NCBI RefSeq assembly: GCF_013377855.1
Contig: NZ_JABXYJ010000005.1
Location: 177,810 to 241,809 of the forward strand
Source of the DNA: Cognatundibacterium oligocarboniphilum
GTDB lineage: Bacteria; Pseudomonadota; Gammaproteobacteria; Burkholderiales; Burkholderiaceae_D
DNA: 64,000 bases
Reading direction: 5' to 3'
Shown here: positions 16,278 through 24,812 of the stretch, one piece after another
Layout: every line of letters begins with the position of its first letter
Numbering within the stretch: the first letter of the stretch is position 1
Translations under genes and position numbers: made by a program
The notes under the pieces: model-generated
What the model was told of the DNA's origin: nothing
Databases searched by the model: none
The model's input: the letters and a program-made list of their open reading frames with translations, nothing else

Positions 16278-17921
16278 TCATGCGGGAAATGCTCTTTGCA
16301 GAATTTTCTGACATGTGCTCATATCATTGATGATGGAGCTGCCATATATGCGCCCGCTGTCTGTATTCAGGCGGCTGCTGATAAATGTTTCGGCAAAATC
16401 CTGCGGTGCGTGCCGGATAAGTAAGACGGACTGTGCGGCCAGCACCAGTTTTTGAACCAGCCTGCGCGCCTGCAACTCACGGGTTTCTGCCGGTGCCAGG
16501 AGTTCAACCTGCAATTCCAGAACCAGTTGTCTGACGGCTGGATGACCGCACGCTGCAAAATCCGCCAGCAATAGTTGTGTGCCCTCCGGATCGCGACCTA
16601 TCGCCCGCAGGACATCCAGGCACATCACATTCCCTGAACCTTCCCAGATCGAATTGACCGGCGCCTCCCGGTAAAGTCTCGCCATGATGGAAGTTTCGAC
16701 GTAGCCGTTGCCTCCCATGACTTCCATGCATTCACCGGTAAATTCAATGGCGCGTTTGCATACCCAGAATTTGGCAGCTGGTGTCATGATGCGTCGCCAT
16801 GCCTGATTCAGGGGAGACTCTTCGCCTTCTACGACAGACGCCAACTGCAGCATCAGCCAGCCAACTGCCTCACTTTCCAGAGCCAAATCAGCCAGTGTGT
16901 GTGCCATCAGCGGTTGCTCTGCCAGCAGCCGCCCGAACGCACTGCGGTGACGGGCATGATGAATGGCTTGTATGAGTGCCTGGCGCATCAGTGCTGCACT
17001 ACCGATTACGCAGTCGAGCCGGGTCAGGCTCGCCATTTCGATAATGGTCGGAATGCCGCGACCTTCAGTACCGATCAGGATGCCATATGCATCCTGAAAT
17101 TCGACTTCACTGCTGGAGTTAGACTGATTTCCCAGTTTGTCTTTCAATCGCTGAATCTGAACGGAGTTTTTGCTGCCATCAGGTTTCCAGCGGGGAACGA
17201 AAAAACACGACAATCCCGCTTCGGTGCGTGCCAGCACCAGATGTGCATCGCACATGGGGGCAGAAAAAAACCATTTATGCCCGGTCAGTAAATAGGCTTC
17301 ACCGCGGCCTGATGCATCACAAGGGCGGGCCAGCGTCGTATTGGTCCGGACATCCGAGCCGCCTTGTTTCTCGGTCATCCCCATTCCGATCATGATGGCG
17401 TGTTTGTCCTGAATCGGCAGATCCCGCGGATCATGCCGTGTGGCGTACAGTTTTTCCCTGAGCTGAGCGAATAGTGCAGCTTCTTTTTGCAGTACCGGTA
17501 TGGCGGCAAAGGTCATAGTGGTCGGACAGAGCGAGCCTGACTCGATCTGCGCCTGCATGTAATAGCCGGCCGCCCTTGCCACCTGAGCGCCGGTGCGCGG
17601 GTGAGACCAGGGTAGTGCCTGCAGACCCTGACTGCGCAGCATTCCCAGTAATTGATGCCAGCTGGGATGAAAGTCTACAACGTCAATCCGTTTTCCGGTT
17701 CTGTCGTGGGTGCGCAGTTCTGGCCGGTAGCGGTTAGCCTGTTCGCCCAGCAGCAATGTTTCCGGTTTACCCAGTTCTGCGCCAAAGTTTTCCAGCGAGG
17801 CCGTGTGCCAGTCGGCTTTATAATGTTGCAAAGCATTCTGCAGGAGGGAGTCGCTGTGAAACAGGTTGTAGTGCTGCAGTTCGGGAACCTGATTGCTGAT
17901 TTCGTGCGTTTGCCATTGCAT
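16278..17921 (-). CDS. aidB: Acyl-CoA dehydrogenase, AidB-like
   Basis: 547-residue flavoprotein. It has the AidB-type N-terminal extension (NQVPELQHYNLF), the middle-domain FAD motif MGMTEKQGGSDVRTNTT, GHKWFFSAPMCDAHLVLA, and the C-terminal helical domain with the EVMGGNGYVE segment and the REAPVNSIWEGSGNVMCLDVLRA region (read in parts). E. coli AidB binds DNA and is induced by alkylation; other family members are catabolic acyl-CoA dehydrogenases. It is divergent from a TetR regulator that probably controls it, so a catabolic role is as likely as a damage-response role. Confidence 0.85.
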   Translation of the reverse strand: MQWQTHEISNQVPELQHYNLFHSDSLLQNALQHYKADWHTASLENFGAELGKPETLLLGEQANRYRPELRTHDRTGKRIDVVDFHPSWHQLLGMLRSQGLQALPWSHPRTGAQVARAAGYYMQAQIESGSLCPTTMTFAAIPVLQKEAALFAQLREKLYATRHDPRDLPIQDKHAIMIGMGMTEKQGGSDVRTNTTLARPCDASGRGEAYLLTGHKWFFSAPMCDAHLVLARTEAGLSCFFVPRWKPDGSKNSVQIQRLKDKLGNQSNSSSEVEFQDAYGILIGTEGRGIPTIIEMASLTRLDCVIGSAALMRQALIQAIHHARHRSAFGRLLAEQPLMAHTLADLALESEAVGWLMLQLASVVEGEESPLNQAWRRIMTPAAKFWVCKRAIEFTGECMEVMGGNGYVETSIMARLYREAPVNSIWEGSGNVMCLDVLRAIGRDPEGTQLLLADFAACGHPAVRQLVLELQVELLAPAETRELQARRLVQKLVLAAQSVLLIRHAPQDFAETFISSRLNTDSGRIYGSSIINDMSTCQKILQRAFPA

Positions 17922-18054
17922 GCCTGTCTCCTGTCTGGAATATATCTGATGTATTTGTTCTGTATTTGCGCTGCGCGGGTGATGTTATTTGGAGTGTCAG
18001 TGTAGCGGGCATCCTGCTGCAGTATGTTCGTATTTGATTTTTTTTCTGTATCTG

Positions 18055-18690
18055 ATGAATGCTTCGACGGACCATTTAAAATCAAGGCGTAAGCCGGTGC
18101 AGCAACGTTCCAGGCTGACGCAGGGAGCGATTCTGGATGCCTTTGTTCGGCTTTTACTTGAAAAAGGTTATGCGCGGCTGACCATGCGCGATATTGCGCT
18201 GGTTGCCGGTGTCGGACTGGGAACGCTGTACGAGTATTTTCCGGGTAAGAAATCGATTGCAGCACATTGCATCCACGGCCGCTTCAAAGGCGTCGGACAG
18301 CAGATGCTGGAATGGCTGGATGGCTTGAGGGGCGAACCTGCTGCCCGGCTGATTCCGTCCCTGATTGAGCGGCTGATTGTTTTGCATGCTGAAAGGGCGG
18401 AGGAATGGTCGGCACTGATTTTTCTGGAGCGTCAGCTATCCGAACTCGATGCTTATGCCCAGTTGTATCAGTATATTGCCGATATCTGGACACAGGCTTT
18501 GCTTGCCTGTGCTGATGCGGCGCGGATGCAGGACAAAAATCCTGCAGTTCTGCATGCAGTTGTGTATGGATTGCTGTATCAAACGCTGATGCTGTCTCCG
18601 CAAAGATTGACCGAGGCAGCATTTTCAACCGAGATGCAGGCGCTGGTGGCCGGGTATTTGCAATTTCCGGTTTCCGGGCAGTCTGTATGA
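18055..18690 (+). CDS. TetR-family transcriptional regulator
   Basis: 211 residues. The N-terminal helix-turn-helix spans about 25-70: TQGAILDAFVRLLLEKGYARLTMRDIALVAGV (read in parts), followed by the recognition-helix end GLGTLYEYFPGK. The C-terminal two thirds are helical and variable, as expected of a ligand-binding domain. It is divergent from the acyl-CoA dehydrogenase gene across a 133-bp gap, the standard arrangement for a local repressor, so an acyl-CoA ligand is plausible. The ATG at 18055 is used because the upstream extension is hydrophobic and unlike the family. It ends 25 bp before dnaX. Confidence 0.85.
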   Translation: MNASTDHLKSRRKPVQQRSRLTQGAILDAFVRLLLEKGYARLTMRDIALVAGVGLGTLYEYFPGKKSIAAHCIHGRFKGVGQQMLEWLDGLRGEPAARLIPSLIERLIVLHAERAEEWSALIFLERQLSELDAYAQLYQYIADIWTQALLACADAARMQDKNPAVLHAVVYGLLYQTLMLSPQRLTEAAFSTEMQALVAGYLQFPVSGQSV

Positions 18691-18715
18691 TGAATGAATA
18701 GGGTAAAATCTCTGC

Positions 18716-20977
18716 ATGTCATATCAAGTTCTCGCCCGAAAATACCGCCCCAGAAGTTTTCAGACTCTGGTAGGTCAGGAGCACGTGGTTCGTGCCTTAA
18801 CGCATGCGCTGGAGCAGCAGCGGCTGCACCATGCCTATCTATTCACCGGCACCCGCGGTGTCGGTAAAACGACGCTGTCGCGGATTCTCGCCAAGTCTTT
18901 TAATTGCGAGCAGGGCATTACCGCTAATCCTTGTGGTGTTTGCGAAGCCTGCACGGCGATTGATGCCGGGCGTTTTGTCGATTACATCGAGATGGATGCT
19001 GCATCCAATCGTGGCGTGGATGAAATGGCGTCGCTGCTGGAGCAGGCCATTTATGCACCGTCGAATGCACGCTTTAAAGTCTACATGATTGACGAAGTGC
19101 ACATGCTGACCAATCATGCGTTTAATGCGATGCTCAAGACGCTCGAAGAGCCGCCGGAGCATGTGAAATTCATTCTGGCGACGACAGACCCGCAGAAAAT
19201 TCCCGTGACGGTCTTGTCCCGCTGCCTGCAATTCAATCTGAAACAGATGCCGCCGGGTCATATCATCGGTCATCTGGAAAATATCCTGACGCAGGAGCAG
19301 ATTGGTTTTGAGGTTCCTGCACTGCGTTTGTTGGCGCAGGGCGCACAGGGTTCCATGCGTGATGCGCTGTCCCTGACCGATCAGGCGATTGCTTATGCGG
19401 CCGGCCAGGTGAGTCTGGAATCGGTGCAGGGTATGCTGGGGGCACTGGATCAGTCATATCTGATCCGTCTGCTTGATGCGCTGGCAGCCAATGACGGCAA
19501 GGCTTTGCTGGATGTTGCCGATGAAATGGCCGCGCGCAGCCTGTCGTATAAGGCGGCTTTGCAGGATCTCGGCACGCTATTGCATCAGATTGCAATAGCG
19601 CAACTGGTGCCTGCTGCTGTGGCGGAGGATTTGCCGGAAAGAGAGCAGGTAGTGCGCCTGGCATCTGTTTTTACCAAGGAAGAGATTCAACTTTATTATC
19701 AGATCGCAGTGCATGGCCGTCATGAGCTGGCGCTGGCTCCCGATGAATATGCCGGTTTCAGTATGACTTTACTGCGTATGCTGGCCTTTCGTCCGGCAGA
19801 AGGCGGCGAAGCGACAGATCCCGGGGCGGCTTATTCCGGTGGTGGCGCGGCAAGAGGTGTCTTGCCGCTGTCAATGTCGCCGCAGTCCACTCATTCCGGC
19901 GTCAAGGCAACGGCGGCACAGAGTGCGCAATCTTCAGCGGCGTTGTCCATTTCCTCACCAGCCAGATCTGCGGTGCCAGCCAGCAATGTGAATCCGGTTT
20001 TTCCGCCGGTGGTGACACAGGTGCGGAATTCTGTAACGGCAGATATCACGCCTGCGGCTGCACCCCCCGCACAAAAGCCCATGAGTCCTGCGATGGCTGC
20101 TTTAGCCGCTGCACGGGCCGCCAGTGCTGGTGTCAAAGGCGCAGGGGGAGGCGCTACGCAACCGGCTTCACCAGTCATGCCAGTAGTTCAATCTGCGGCA
20201 GCGGCGCCTGCTGCAGTTCCATTACCGGAAAAAAAAGCAGTAACGGACATGCCGTCTCAGTCATCATCACGCATGACACCGGAAAATTTGGCTGACACGC
20301 AGCGTACGGACAACATTACCGCACCGGATTCGTCACCGGCGGAATCTGATATGCCGGTGTCGATGGAAGCACAGACTCTGACGATGGATGATATGCCGCC
20401 GCCATGGGATGACGACATACTGCAGGTATCGGTGGCGAAAAATACAGCAGGGGCAAGCCAGAACTTACCAACTGGTGTTTCGCATATGCGGAATGAGGAT
20501 GACGTGCCTGCTGCACATCAGTCCGGCGCAATATCTGCACCTGAACCTGCCGTGCTTGACCGCCAATTGTGGCAGGCGCCTGTTGCAGCACTGGACTGGG
20601 ATGGGCGCTGGCCGACCCTTGCCGCTAACCTGCCAGTACGCGGAGTGACGCAGCAGCTGGCGCAGCAAAGCGAACTGGCTGATTGCCGGCAGGAGGGTAA
20701 TGTCTGGGTCTTTGAATTACGCGTGCCGCTTCCGACTTTGCTGTCGGCCGGCAGCAGCGACAAACTGGCGACAGCACTTTCCGAGCGATTCTCCAGAACC
20801 GTCCGCGTCGAGCATAAGATCGGCGCAGTGGAGCTGACTGCCAACGCAGAGGCGATTGCCGAACGGGAATTGCGTCAGAAGCAGGCCGAACAATCCATCC
20901 GGAAAGACCATTTTGTCCAGACTCTGATGCGTGAATTCGGTGCCGTCATCGTGACTGGCAGCGTGCGCCCGGTCTGA
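18716..20977 (+). CDS. dnaX: DNA polymerase III subunit tau (and probably gamma)
   Basis: Clamp-loader ATPase. The 753-residue protein has an AAA+ domain with Walker A GTRGVGKTT at 45-53, the four zinc cysteines C64, C73, C76 and C79, and the DEVHML Walker B. Domain III runs to about 365. A long Ala/Pro/Ser-rich linker (about 370-620) follows, then the tau-specific domain that binds the polymerase alpha subunit and helicase. Codons 505-507 (GAA AAA AAA) form a run of eight A inside the linker; slippage there would give a shorter gamma-like protein (separate entry). First gene of dnaX-ybaB-recR. Confidence 0.96.
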   Translation: MSYQVLARKYRPRSFQTLVGQEHVVRALTHALEQQRLHHAYLFTGTRGVGKTTLSRILAKSFNCEQGITANPCGVCEACTAIDAGRFVDYIEMDAASNRGVDEMASLLEQAIYAPSNARFKVYMIDEVHMLTNHAFNAMLKTLEEPPEHVKFILATTDPQKIPVTVLSRCLQFNLKQMPPGHIIGHLENILTQEQIGFEVPALRLLAQGAQGSMRDALSLTDQAIAYAAGQVSLESVQGMLGALDQSYLIRLLDALAANDGKALLDVADEMAARSLSYKAALQDLGTLLHQIAIAQLVPAAVAEDLPEREQVVRLASVFTKEEIQLYYQIAVHGRHELALAPDEYAGFSMTLLRMLAFRPAEGGEATDPGAAYSGGGAARGVLPLSMSPQSTHSGVKATAAQSAQSSAALSISSPARSAVPASNVNPVFPPVVTQVRNSVTADITPAAAPPAQKPMSPAMAALAAARAASAGVKGAGGGATQPASPVMPVVQSAAAAPAAVPLPEKKAVTDMPSQSSSRMTPENLADTQRTDNITAPDSSPAESDMPVSMEAQTLTMDDMPPPWDDDILQVSVAKNTAGASQNLPTGVSHMRNEDDVPAAHQSGAISAPEPAVLDRQLWQAPVAALDWDGRWPTLAANLPVRGVTQQLAQQSELADCRQEGNVWVFELRVPLPTLLSAGSSDKLATALSERFSRTVRVEHKIGAVELTANAEAIAERELRQKQAEQSIRKDHFVQTLMREFGAVIVTGSVRPV
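20229..20236 (+). promoter_or_regulatory. A8 slippery run in dnaX, possible gamma-subunit frameshift site
   Basis: Eight A residues in the phase GAA AAA AAA GCA. Loss of one A leads to a TAA stop after one more codon (508 residues). A -1 shift, or gain of one A, adds 19 codons before TGA (526 residues). A weak hairpin (ACGG/CCGT) follows a few bases downstream. It occurs exactly where a gamma form should end, between domain III and the tau-specific domain. Confidence 0.5.
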
Positions 20978-21024
20978 TTTCTTTCTCTGTTTTTTAAATT
21001 ATTCCATTTTCAGGAGAAGTATCC

Positions 21025-21351
21025 ATGATGAAAAATCAACTCGCAGGTCTGATGAAGCAGGCGCAGGCGATGCAGGACAATATGAAAAAAGCCCAGGATC
21101 AGCTGGCGCTGATCGAGGTGGAAGGTCAGGCTGGTGCCGGGCTCGTGAAGGTGGTGATGACCTGTAAAAATGATGTGAAGCGCGTCACGATCGATCCGTC
21201 ATTACTGGCTGACGACAAGGATATGCTGGAAGACCTGGTGGCGGCCGCGTTTAACGATGCCGTACGCAAGGCAGAGGCGACCACACAGGAAAAAATGTCC
21301 GGGCTGACGGCCGGTATGCCATTGCCACCCGGTTTCAAAATGCCGTTCTGA
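21025..21351 (+). CDS. ybaB: YbaB/EbfC-family nucleoid-associated protein
   Basis: 108-residue dimeric DNA-binding protein. It has the typical N-terminal helix [21 protein letters not shown] (read in parts), the strand region [30 protein letters not shown], and a C-terminal [10 protein letters not shown] tail common in betaproteobacteria. CAGGAGAAG lies 10 bases before the ATG pair. It sits between dnaX and recR, the near-universal arrangement, with only two bases to recR. The gene is thought to act in nucleoid organisation or recombination; its exact role is unsettled. Confidence 0.95.
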   Translation: MMKNQLAGLMKQAQAMQDNMKKAQDQLALIEVEGQAGAGLVKVVMTCKNDVKRVTIDPSLLADDKDMLEDLVAAAFNDAVRKAEATTQEKMSGLTAGMPLPPGFKMPF

Positions 21352-21353
21352 TC

Positions 21354-21950
21354 GTGAAGAAAACCGGCAGTCTCGAAGCACTGGCTGAGGCATTGCGCCG
21401 TCTGCCCGGAGTCGGGCCAAAATCGGCGCAGCGCATGGCTTACCATTTGTTGCAACATGACCGGGAAGCCGCGTCAACGCTGGGTCATGCCTTGTTGAAC
21501 GCGATGGACCGTATTCATCACTGCTCCTCCTGCAATACCTTCACCGAAATCGAAATTTGCGAAACCTGTCAGGATGCGCAGCGTGACGGTACGCTGCTGT
21601 GCGTTGTCGAGACGCCTTCCGATCAGATGATGATTGAACAGACCCTGACCTACAAGGGGCTGTATTTTGTACTGATGGGGCGTCTGTCACCGCTGGATGG
21701 AATCGGGCCCAGGGATATTTATCTGGAACGGCTGATTGCCCGTGCGACCGACGGTATCGTGCAGGAAGTCGTGCTGGCTACCAATTTCACGAATGAAGGT
21801 GAGGCGACCGCGCATTATATCGGTGAGATGCTCAAGGCCCGCGGATTGAAAGTCAGCCGGCTGGCGCGCGGTGTTCCTGTCGGGGGGGAGCTGGAATATG
21901 TTGATGCCGGCACAATTGCCCGCGCCATGCTGGACAGGCGCAGTGCCTGA
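21354..21950 (+). CDS. recR: Recombination protein RecR
   Basis: Works with RecF and RecO to load RecA at gaps. 198 residues. The helix-hairpin-helix [20 protein letters not shown] is at the N terminus, a C4 zinc finger follows ([16 protein letters not shown]), and then a Toprim domain ([16 protein letters not shown] and [13 protein letters not shown]). The start is GTG at 21354, two bases after the ybaB stop; the first residues [14 protein letters not shown] align with the family. Third gene of the dnaX-ybaB-recR operon. Confidence 0.96.
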   Translation: MKKTGSLEALAEALRRLPGVGPKSAQRMAYHLLQHDREAASTLGHALLNAMDRIHHCSSCNTFTEIEICETCQDAQRDGTLLCVVETPSDQMMIEQTLTYKGLYFVLMGRLSPLDGIGPRDIYLERLIARATDGIVQEVVLATNFTNEGEATAHYIGEMLKARGLKVSRLARGVPVGGELEYVDAGTIARAMLDRRSA

Positions 21951-22025
21951 ATCTTGCCGTGGCATCTGGCGGAGCGAGTCTGCCAGGAATGCAGCGATGA
22001 TCCAACCAAACATGAAATCCATATC

Positions 22026-23267
22026 ATGACCCAAAAAAATACCGGGCCGCTATCAGGTATCCGGGTGCTGGAACTTGGCACACTGATAGCAGGTCCATTT
22101 TGCTCGCGCATGCTGGCAGAGTTCGGTGCCGAAGTCATCAAGATCGAATCGCCGGATGGCGGTGATCCGCTACGGCAGTGGCGGGTATTGAAAGATGGAA
22201 CCTCTTTGTGGTGGAGTGTGCAGGCGCGGAATAAAAAAAGCGTCACTCTGAATATGAAAAGTGCAGAGGGGCAGACCATCGCACGGCGTCTGGCGCTGGA
22301 TGCCGACATCATTATCGAAAATTACCGTCCTGGCGTGCTGGAGAAATGGCAGCTTGGTTATGAACAGCTAAAAGCGATCAATCCGGCCACCATCATGGTG
22401 CGGCTTTCCGGATACGGCCAGAGCGGTCCCATGAGTGATTTACCTGGCTTTGGTGCAATTGGCGAATCCATGGGCGGTTTGCGGTATGTGTCGGGTCATC
22501 CTGATCGTCCGCCGGTCAGGGTTGGCATTTCGATCGGTGATTCTGTTGCAGCCTTACACGGGGTGATCGGGGCGATGATGGCACTACGCCATCGTGATGT
22601 GACCGGCGGTCGCTGGAACGGAAAAACAGGTGATGCTTGTCAGGCGGGGCAGGGGCAAATGGTGGATGTAGCATTGTACGAGTCCGTCTTTAACCTGATG
22701 GAATCACTGGTACCGGAATTCGACGTGGCAGGTGTGGTGCGGGAGCGCACCGGAGGCGCCTTGCCCGGTATCGTTCCGTCGAACACCTACACCACTGCCG
22801 ATGGTGAAAATATCGTGATTGCGGGTAATGGCGATGCGATTTTCCATCGTCTGATGAAGGCGATCCGGCGCGATGATCTGGCGCACGATCCGGCGCTGGT
22901 TCGCAATGATGGCCGGGTGCCGCGTACCGCCGAAATCGATGCCGCCATCCAGGGCTGGTGTGATACGCAGCAAATTGAAACCGCTTTGCAGACACTGAGA
23001 GCGGCGGATGTTCCGGTGGGGAAGATTTATTCAGTGCGGGATATGATGCAGGATCCACAGTTCCTGGCACGCAATATGTTTGAGCAGCATCAGTTCGCTG
23101 ATGGCAGCGCAGTGAAACTACCAGCGATTACGCCGAAAATGTCTGAAACGCCGGGGCAGACTCAATGGCTGGGGCCGCCTCTCGGGGAGCATAACCATGC
23201 GGTCTTGCAGGCACTGGGATATAGCGAGACGGATATTGCACGCTTTGAAGCTGAAAAAATTATTTAG
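22026..23267 (+). CDS. CoA transferase, class III (CaiB/BaiF family)
   Basis: 413-residue enzyme moving CoA between carboxylates. Family landmarks are the N-terminal LSGIRVLELGTLIAGPFCSRMLAEFGAEVIKIE (read in parts), with the region that carries the catalytic aspartate about 170 residues in (near GISIGDSVAALHGVIGA), and the GQGQMVDVALYESVFN segment. An insertion of about 15 residues (RWNGKTGDACQAG) precedes the GQG motif. It is too diverged for me to name the acid substrate; formyl-CoA transferase is related, but this copy has no oxalyl-CoA decarboxylase beside it. The ATG at 22026 replaces an upstream frame start at 21954. Confidence 0.88.
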   Translation: MTQKNTGPLSGIRVLELGTLIAGPFCSRMLAEFGAEVIKIESPDGGDPLRQWRVLKDGTSLWWSVQARNKKSVTLNMKSAEGQTIARRLALDADIIIENYRPGVLEKWQLGYEQLKAINPATIMVRLSGYGQSGPMSDLPGFGAIGESMGGLRYVSGHPDRPPVRVGISIGDSVAALHGVIGAMMALRHRDVTGGRWNGKTGDACQAGQGQMVDVALYESVFNLMESLVPEFDVAGVVRERTGGALPGIVPSNTYTTADGENIVIAGNGDAIFHRLMKAIRRDDLAHDPALVRNDGRVPRTAEIDAAIQGWCDTQQIETALQTLRAADVPVGKIYSVRDMMQDPQFLARNMFEQHQFADGSAVKLPAITPKMSETPGQTQWLGPPLGEHNHAVLQALGYSETDIARFEAEKII

Positions 23268-23428
23268 CAGAAATCCGGGGCTGACATCCAATTATCCGGC
23301 TGGCGCAATCGCTCTTTGTCGTGTGGGATGTCATGTTAACTGCCGGTATCTGCTGTCGCGCTTCGCCGGAATAATGTGCATCAGCGCGGCAGAGAAATTA
23401 TTTTTAAAAATACGCAGGGAGACGTCAG

Positions 23429-23566
23429 ATGAATCGCCAGTTCTGGAAACAGTTTGTCATTGCACTGGTCCTGTTTTTGCTGGGCTATTTCACTTTTAAC
23501 AGCAAGCTGTTTGCGGCAGAGTTGCCGCAGCCAGTCGCAGTGCAGACCAGCCAGGTCGATTGCTGA
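23429..23566 (+). CDS. Small membrane or secreted peptide, 45 residues
   Basis: ATG with GGGAGA seven bases upstream, giving a 45-residue product. A short basic start (MNRQFWKQF) leads into a strongly hydrophobic stretch (residues 9-23, VIALVLFLLGYF and onward), then a polar tail of 20 residues ending in cysteine. It could be a single-span membrane peptide, or a secreted one with cleavage near FAAE. I do not recognise the family. It lies in a 330-bp gap after the CoA transferase and converges with marC, with no other frame competing. The good ribosome binding site and coherent topology support it as real. Confidence 0.6.
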   Translation: MNRQFWKQFVIALVLFLLGYFTFNSKLFAAELPQPVAVQTSQVDC

Positions 23567-23600
23567 CAAGTGTGCCGGCTTATCCTTGCAGGGCACATGA

Positions 23601-24200
23601 TTACAGCGTCTTGATGTATTCCCGGATACCGGTCAGCAGCATTTCAATCGACATGGCAGCCAGTATCAGCCCCATCAAGCGTTCGAATGCGGTCATGACC
23701 CGCGACCCGAGCACCTGCTGCATGCGTTCGGCGCTGAGCAGCACCACCAGCCAGACAACCGCAACGGCGGTCAGGGCGCCAAGATGAACCAGCATTTCCT
23801 GGCTGTTATCGGAAGAAAATAGCAGCACAGTCGCCAGCGCAGACGGCCCCGCCAGCGCAGGAATGGCCAGCGGGACGATAAATGGCTCGTGATTTTCTTC
23901 CGTATCTCCGAAAATACCCCCTTCCTGCGGAAACACCATGCGCAAAGCAATCAGGAACAGAATGACGCCGCCGCCGATACGGATTGAGACTTCGGATAGT
24001 TGCAGCGCGGTCAGAAAATTTTTCCCGAAAAACATAAACAGCAACAGCAGGACAAAAGCGATCGCGCATTCGCGCACGATGACGCGCCAGCGCCGCTCGG
24101 GAGAAACATGAGAGAGCGCACTGACGAAAATCGGGACATTGCCGAACGGATCAGTCACGATAATCAAAAGAATCAGTGTCTGGAAAAAATCTTGTGCCAT
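23601..24200 (-). CDS. MarC-family integral membrane protein
   Basis: 199 residues with six hydrophobic segments. It begins with a TLILLIIVTDPFGNVPIF motif and continues with GGGVILFLIALRMVFP and FIVPLAIPALAGPSALATVLL, all typical of MarC/UPF0056 proteins. The NPAG-like segments in the two halves suggest an inverted repeat fold. The role of the family is not established; early links to multiple antibiotic resistance were withdrawn in E. coli. The long upstream extension to 24416 is polar and lacks family similarity, so the ATG at 24200 is used. Confidence 0.88.
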   Translation of the reverse strand: MAQDFFQTLILLIIVTDPFGNVPIFVSALSHVSPERRWRVIVRECAIAFVLLLLFMFFGKNFLTALQLSEVSIRIGGGVILFLIALRMVFPQEGGIFGDTEENHEPFIVPLAIPALAGPSALATVLLFSSDNSQEMLVHLGALTAVAVVWLVVLLSAERMQQVLGSRVMTAFERLMGLILAAMSIEMLLTGIREYIKTL

Positions 24201-24562
24201 GAATAGGGTATCTCTCAAGCCATTCCGGGGTAAAACGGAAGAGGCTGTCGGTGTCAGGAAGTTTGTAAAATATCGGAGAGCCGGCCTGAGTCGGTATCTG
24301 ACCGGAAATTGCAGAAGGGAGCTTGCATTATGCCAGTGCCGGAAATCCCTCGCTGAGGCGCAATTTTCCTGCCGATCATGGGGGGCTGTCAATCCGGGAT
24401 TGTCCGGGAAAGGCATTTGTGCAGGAAATAGAAGGAGTCACCAAATCGCCCCGGCGGGATTCTGCCGGGGTTTGCGTTACTATTGTGTCTTTAAAATGCC
24501 GGATTACAACCGGTTTGACAGACCGGCTGCAGGACATGAGCCGACTGTGCGGATGATGAATC
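24201..24562. other. Gap between marC and the DUF1289 gene
   Basis: No gene seen in 362 bases. One GC-rich hairpin lies at 24449-24470 (CCCCGGC, 8-base loop, GCCGGGG, followed by TTT). Promoters for both flanking genes must lie here, but no convincing hexamer pair stands out. Confidence 0.4.
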
Positions 24563-24751
24563 ATGAGTGAAACAAAAGAAAGACCGGATACTCCTTGCGT
24601 GGCGGTGTGCTCCACAACCTTTGATGAGGTATGCCGGGGATGTGGCCGCACGGTTGCGGAAGTGGCGGAATGGGTTTTTATGGATGCAGCGCAGAAAGAA
24701 GTCATTTGGCAGAGGATTACCGCGCAAGGTTATCCTCGTCGTAATTCGTAA
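24563..24751 (+). CDS. DUF1289 protein
   Basis: 62 residues with the signature of the family: PCVAVCSTTFDEVCRGCGRTVAEVAEW, read in parts, containing four cysteines (C12, C16, C24, C27) that probably bind zinc or a cluster, followed by a tryptophan-rich helix. Function unknown. It starts with ATG at 24563. The next gene begins 61 bp downstream, and the two may be co-transcribed, though no functional link is known. Confidence 0.85.
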   Translation: MSETKERPDTPCVAVCSTTFDEVCRGCGRTVAEVAEWVFMDAAQKEVIWQRITAQGYPRRNS

Positions 24752-24812
24752 CATGAGCGGGATTGGGCCGCAGCACAAATCCTGTGGCAGTAAAACAAAA
24801 ACGGAGACAAAG

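Noticed and set aside
21954..22025. Longer start for the CoA transferase
   Set aside because: The extra 24 residues are not similar to the family, and the downstream ATG gives the normal N terminus.
23197..23499. 100-codon frame after the CoA transferase
   Set aside because: It overlaps the CoA transferase end and the better supported 45-residue frame, and has no family-like features.
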